6,908 nt of DNA, taken from NCBI GenBank assembly GCA_905209725.1, contig CAJLTZ010000105.1, positions 1-6,908 of the forward strand. Direction: 5' to 3'. The notes under the pieces are model-generated. The model was not told the DNA's origin, ran no database searches, and was given only the letters and a program-made list of their open reading frames with translations. This document shows, piece after piece, positions 5,578-6,908 of this stretch (its first letter is position 1; each line of letters starts with the position of its first letter). Source of the DNA: an uncultured Muribaculaceae bacterium (lineage in GTDB: Bacteria; Bacteroidota; Bacteroidia; Bacteroidales; Muribaculaceae). The translations under genes were made by a program, and so were the position numbers.

Positions 5578-5657
5578 TCCTCCTTCTCCCTCCCAAAGGG
5601 TGGCTGTCCGCCGCGGCAGCCTTTACCCCTGCTCATTCTCGCCACTCTCGGAGCGAC
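5573..5657 (+). repeat. Inverted-repeat arm matching 4822-4905
   Basis: This arm begins over the stop codon of the small gene (GGTAATCCTCC, 5573-5583), continues CCCTCCCAAAGG and ends with GCCACTCTCGGAGCGAC (5641-5657), identical in reverse complement to 4822-4838. Within it, GGCTG (5602-5606) pairs with CAGCC (5617-5621), and GGGT (5598-5601) with ACCC (5625-5628). This hairpin directly follows the small gene and has no T-run. The hairpin sequence is absent from the other arm. Confidence 0.68.
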
Positions 5658-5667
5658 CATTTGTTGA

Positions 5668-5688
5668 CGTTGCCGATTATCGGCAACG
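5668..5688. repeat. 21-base palindrome between the small gene and the Abi gene
   Basis: CGTTGCCGAT (5668-5677) and ATCGGCAACG (5679-5688) are exact reverse complements around a single T. It lies about 40 bases upstream of the putative -7 element of the Abi gene. A dimeric repressor or regulator could bind it as an operator. As RNA it would be a hairpin with an 8-base stem, and the following sequence is only loosely T-rich, so a terminator for the small gene is the alternative. Confidence 0.55.
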
Positions 5689-5725
5689 CAATGGCTGATT
5701 TCTTCTTTATCTCACAGATTTTTCG

Positions 5726-5733
5726 TAACTTCG
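5726..5733 (+). promoter_or_regulatory. Probable -7 element (TAACTTCG) of the Abi gene
   Basis: It matches seven of eight positions of TAnnTTTG and lies 18 bases before the ATG, which implies a very short leader. No good TTTG lies 19 bases upstream, so the promoter is probably weak or needs an activator. Confidence 0.4.
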
Positions 5734-5751
5734 CATCTCTCAAAACTGTAT

Positions 5752-6630
5752 ATGGCGAAATCAGCAACGACAATAGATCAACAGTTCGACCTCCTGAAAT
5801 CAAGAGGCCTGACTGTCAACGACGCAGACAAGGCGCGTGAAATCCTGTTGGATGTAGGATATTACCGACTTGGCTTTTATCTGTTTCCGTTTGAAAAATC
5901 TTATCCCGAACTTCGCAACCGGACACACGAGTATGTCGAGGGTGCATCGTTCGAGGATGCGGTCAATCTCTATTACTTCGATTTTGACCTCCGTCTGTTG
6001 CTCATGCGCTATCTCAACCGTATCGAGATAGCTTTCCGCACTTCGCTCATATACAACCTCTCCAACAAGTACAATACCAATCCGGTATGGTTTGTGAGTC
6101 CGGTCGTTGTCAATCGTCCTTATGCCCGCGAGTTCGAGCGTAAAGTCTATACTTCGGACTTCAAGCGCAATCCGGTTATCCATAGGCACCACCAGAACAA
6201 TCCCAACGACCGCTTCGCTCCGGCGTGGAAGACTCTCGAATTTATGACCTTTGGAGCCGTGATGAAACTCTATGAGCAGTTGAAAGAGCGTGAAGATAAA
6301 ATCTTCATCGCACATGAGTTCGGCATCCGTCAGGTCGTTACCTTCGAGAATTATATGCACACCATCCGACAAGCCCGTAATGTTTGCGCACACGGACTGT
6401 TGCTCTATGATATGCGTTTGACACGGCGCATCAATCGAGGCCCTGCCCGACAGACTCCTCAGGAGTCGGGCAACATAGTAGGTGCTCTGCGCGTTATTAA
6501 GTATATCATGGGGCAGGTATCAGCAAATCGTGCTGCCGAATTGAGCAATTCGATTAGATCTCTCTACGAGAGACTATGTACTCAATCACCCAACTTGAAG
6601 ACGCTGATACCTGATTTATCCACAATATGA
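5752..6630 (+). CDS. Abi_2 (AbiD/F-type) abortive-infection HEPN protein
   Basis: A 292-residue cytoplasmic protein of the Abi_2 family, HEPN-fold proteins that stop cell growth or kill the cell during phage infection, most likely by cutting RNA. Family landmarks appear in order: TIDQQFDLLKSRGL (7-20), DVGYYRLGFYLFPF (34-47), LYYFDFDLRLLLMRYLNRIEIAFR (73-96), NPVWF (110-114), and PAWKTLEFMTFG (157-168). The HEPN catalytic motif R-x4-H is Arg209 to His214 (RNVCAH). The length is typical and no motif is missing, so the gene appears intact. The ATG at 5752 is the first in frame and begins a typical N-terminus. It is followed by a short RNA gene with its own promoter, which fits published accounts of AbiF-like HEPN proteins controlled by a neighbouring structured RNA and proposed as relatives of the ancestor of Cas13. 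A palindrome upstream may be an operator. Confidence 0.85.
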   Translation: MAKSATTIDQQFDLLKSRGLTVNDADKAREILLDVGYYRLGFYLFPFEKSYPELRNRTHEYVEGASFEDAVNLYYFDFDLRLLLMRYLNRIEIAFRTSLIYNLSNKYNTNPVWFVSPVVVNRPYAREFERKVYTSDFKRNPVIHRHHQNNPNDRFAPAWKTLEFMTFGAVMKLYEQLKEREDKIFIAHEFGIRQVVTFENYMHTIRQARNVCAHGLLLYDMRLTRRINRGPARQTPQESGNIVGALRVIKYIMGQVSANRAAELSNSIRSLYERLCTQSPNLKTLIPDLSTI

Positions 6631-6659
6631 GATTTTTAGCGCGAAATTTCCCTGAAAAT

Positions 6660-6690
6660 TTTGCCACTTCAAATAAAAGCATTACCTTTG
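6660..6690 (+). promoter_or_regulatory. Consensus Bacteroidetes promoter for the Abi-linked RNA
   Basis: A perfect TTTG (6660-6663), exactly 19 bases, then a perfect TACCTTTG (6683-6690). This is the best promoter in the window. It lies 30 bases after the Abi stop codon, on the same strand, and no coding sequence follows it before the terminator. Transcription would start around 6697. Confidence 0.78.
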
Positions 6691-6696
6691 CACTAT

Positions 6697-6790
6697 CAAA
6701 GTGCCGGTGCAGACTTCGTCGCTGCATCCTTGCACTCTAAAAAAAGGTAAAGTCGAGGCTACCACTTAGGCGGGTAGCCTCGCTTCTTTT
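6697..6790 (+). ncRNA. Short structured RNA downstream of the Abi_2 gene
   Basis: A transcript of about 95 bases is defined by the promoter and terminator around it; there is no start codon with an open frame of useful length inside. An outer stem AGTGC (6700-6704) pairs with GCACT (6732-6736) and encloses a hairpin GTGCAG (6707-6712) with CTGCAT (6722-6727, one G-T pair). A short single-stranded A-rich stretch (6738-6752) leads to the terminator hairpin. An alternative GCACT (6690-6694) with AGTGC (6700-6704) hairpin is possible if transcription starts earlier. By position it is a candidate guide-free antitoxin or inhibitor RNA for the HEPN protein. That role is inferred from the family literature and the layout, not from the RNA sequence itself. 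Confidence 0.65.
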
Positions 6791-6792
6791 AT
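6754..6792 (+). terminator. Rho-independent terminator of the Abi-linked RNA
   Basis: CGAGGCTACC (6754-6763) pairs perfectly with GGTAGCCTCG (6773-6782) around a nine-base loop, followed by CTTCTTTTAT. The 10-base-pair GC-rich stem and the T-rich tail make it strong in the plus direction. Confidence 0.82.
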
Positions 6793-6820
6793 ATATCCTA
6801 CATATTCTTAATGATTAATG

Positions 6821-6851
6821 ATTGAACTCTCGACAAAATTTAGTAACTTTC
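6821..6851 (+). promoter_or_regulatory. Promoter of the next gene beyond the window
   Basis: ATTG (6821-6824), 19 bases, then TAACTTTC (6844-6851), which matches seven of eight -7 positions with correct spacing. The 57 bases that follow have no gene, and an ATG occupies the last three bases of the window (6906-6908), which could be the start codon of a downstream gene. Confidence 0.5.
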
Positions 6852-6908
6852 CTCTAACCTGAATAATTCATAGACCCGCAAAAAAAGAACGCCCCTCTTG
6901 CATATATG

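Noticed and set aside
5800..6393. 197-residue open frame on the minus strand inside the Abi gene
   Set aside because: It is antisense to a well-supported Abi_2 protein with family motifs throughout; its own sequence has no recognisable domain or start context.
1..6908. CRISPR array, tRNA or rRNA genes
   Set aside because: No regularly spaced direct repeats, no cloverleaf with a TTCGA-type arm in the right context, and no rRNA-like conserved segments were seen on either strand.

Overview
The window looks like accessory DNA from a gut-type member of the Bacteroidales. The evidence is repeated promoter-like sequences of the Bacteroidetes form (TTTG, 19 bases, TAnnTTTG), no clear Shine-Dalgarno sites before the genes, a MINPP-type secreted phosphatase, and fragments of mobile-element genes. 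The species cannot be named from the sequence.

Layout. Positions 62-1339 (minus strand) hold an intact exported histidine-acid phosphatase of the MINPP (phytase-like) type, probably ordinary host DNA. From about 1400 the window is a graveyard of mobile-element pieces: an unassigned minus-strand remnant, the last 27 codons of an ArdA antirestriction gene, a short structured RNA with its own promoter and terminator (about 1739-1890), the C-terminal half of a DUF3800 protein (minus strand), and, back to back with it, a terminase large-subunit nuclease domain that lacks its ATPase half and carries a one-base frameshift. Next come two AT-rich cargo genes (3135-4605): an exported protein of unknown function and a small PD-(D/E)XK nuclease-like protein.

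Positions 4606-5340 hold no intact gene. This stretch contains a cluster of hairpins, including a very symmetrical 44-base one, and a decayed, inverted copy of the small 68-residue gene found at 5371-5577. The two copies and their flanks form diverged inverted repeats.

Positions 5726-6792 are the most interesting part. An Abi_2/AbiD/F-family HEPN protein (292 aa, RNVCAH active-site motif) is followed about 60 bases later by a consensus Bacteroidetes promoter driving a roughly 95-base non-coding RNA with nested hairpins and a strong terminator. This is the expected layout of an RNA-regulated HEPN toxin or defence module. The DUF3800 fragment with its neighbouring RNA looks like a second, broken, protein-plus-RNA module. 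The window therefore reads as a defence and mobile-element hotspot next to a conserved phosphatase gene, with one apparently intact protein-RNA system and several decayed ones. All functional assignments come from reading motifs; no database search was run.
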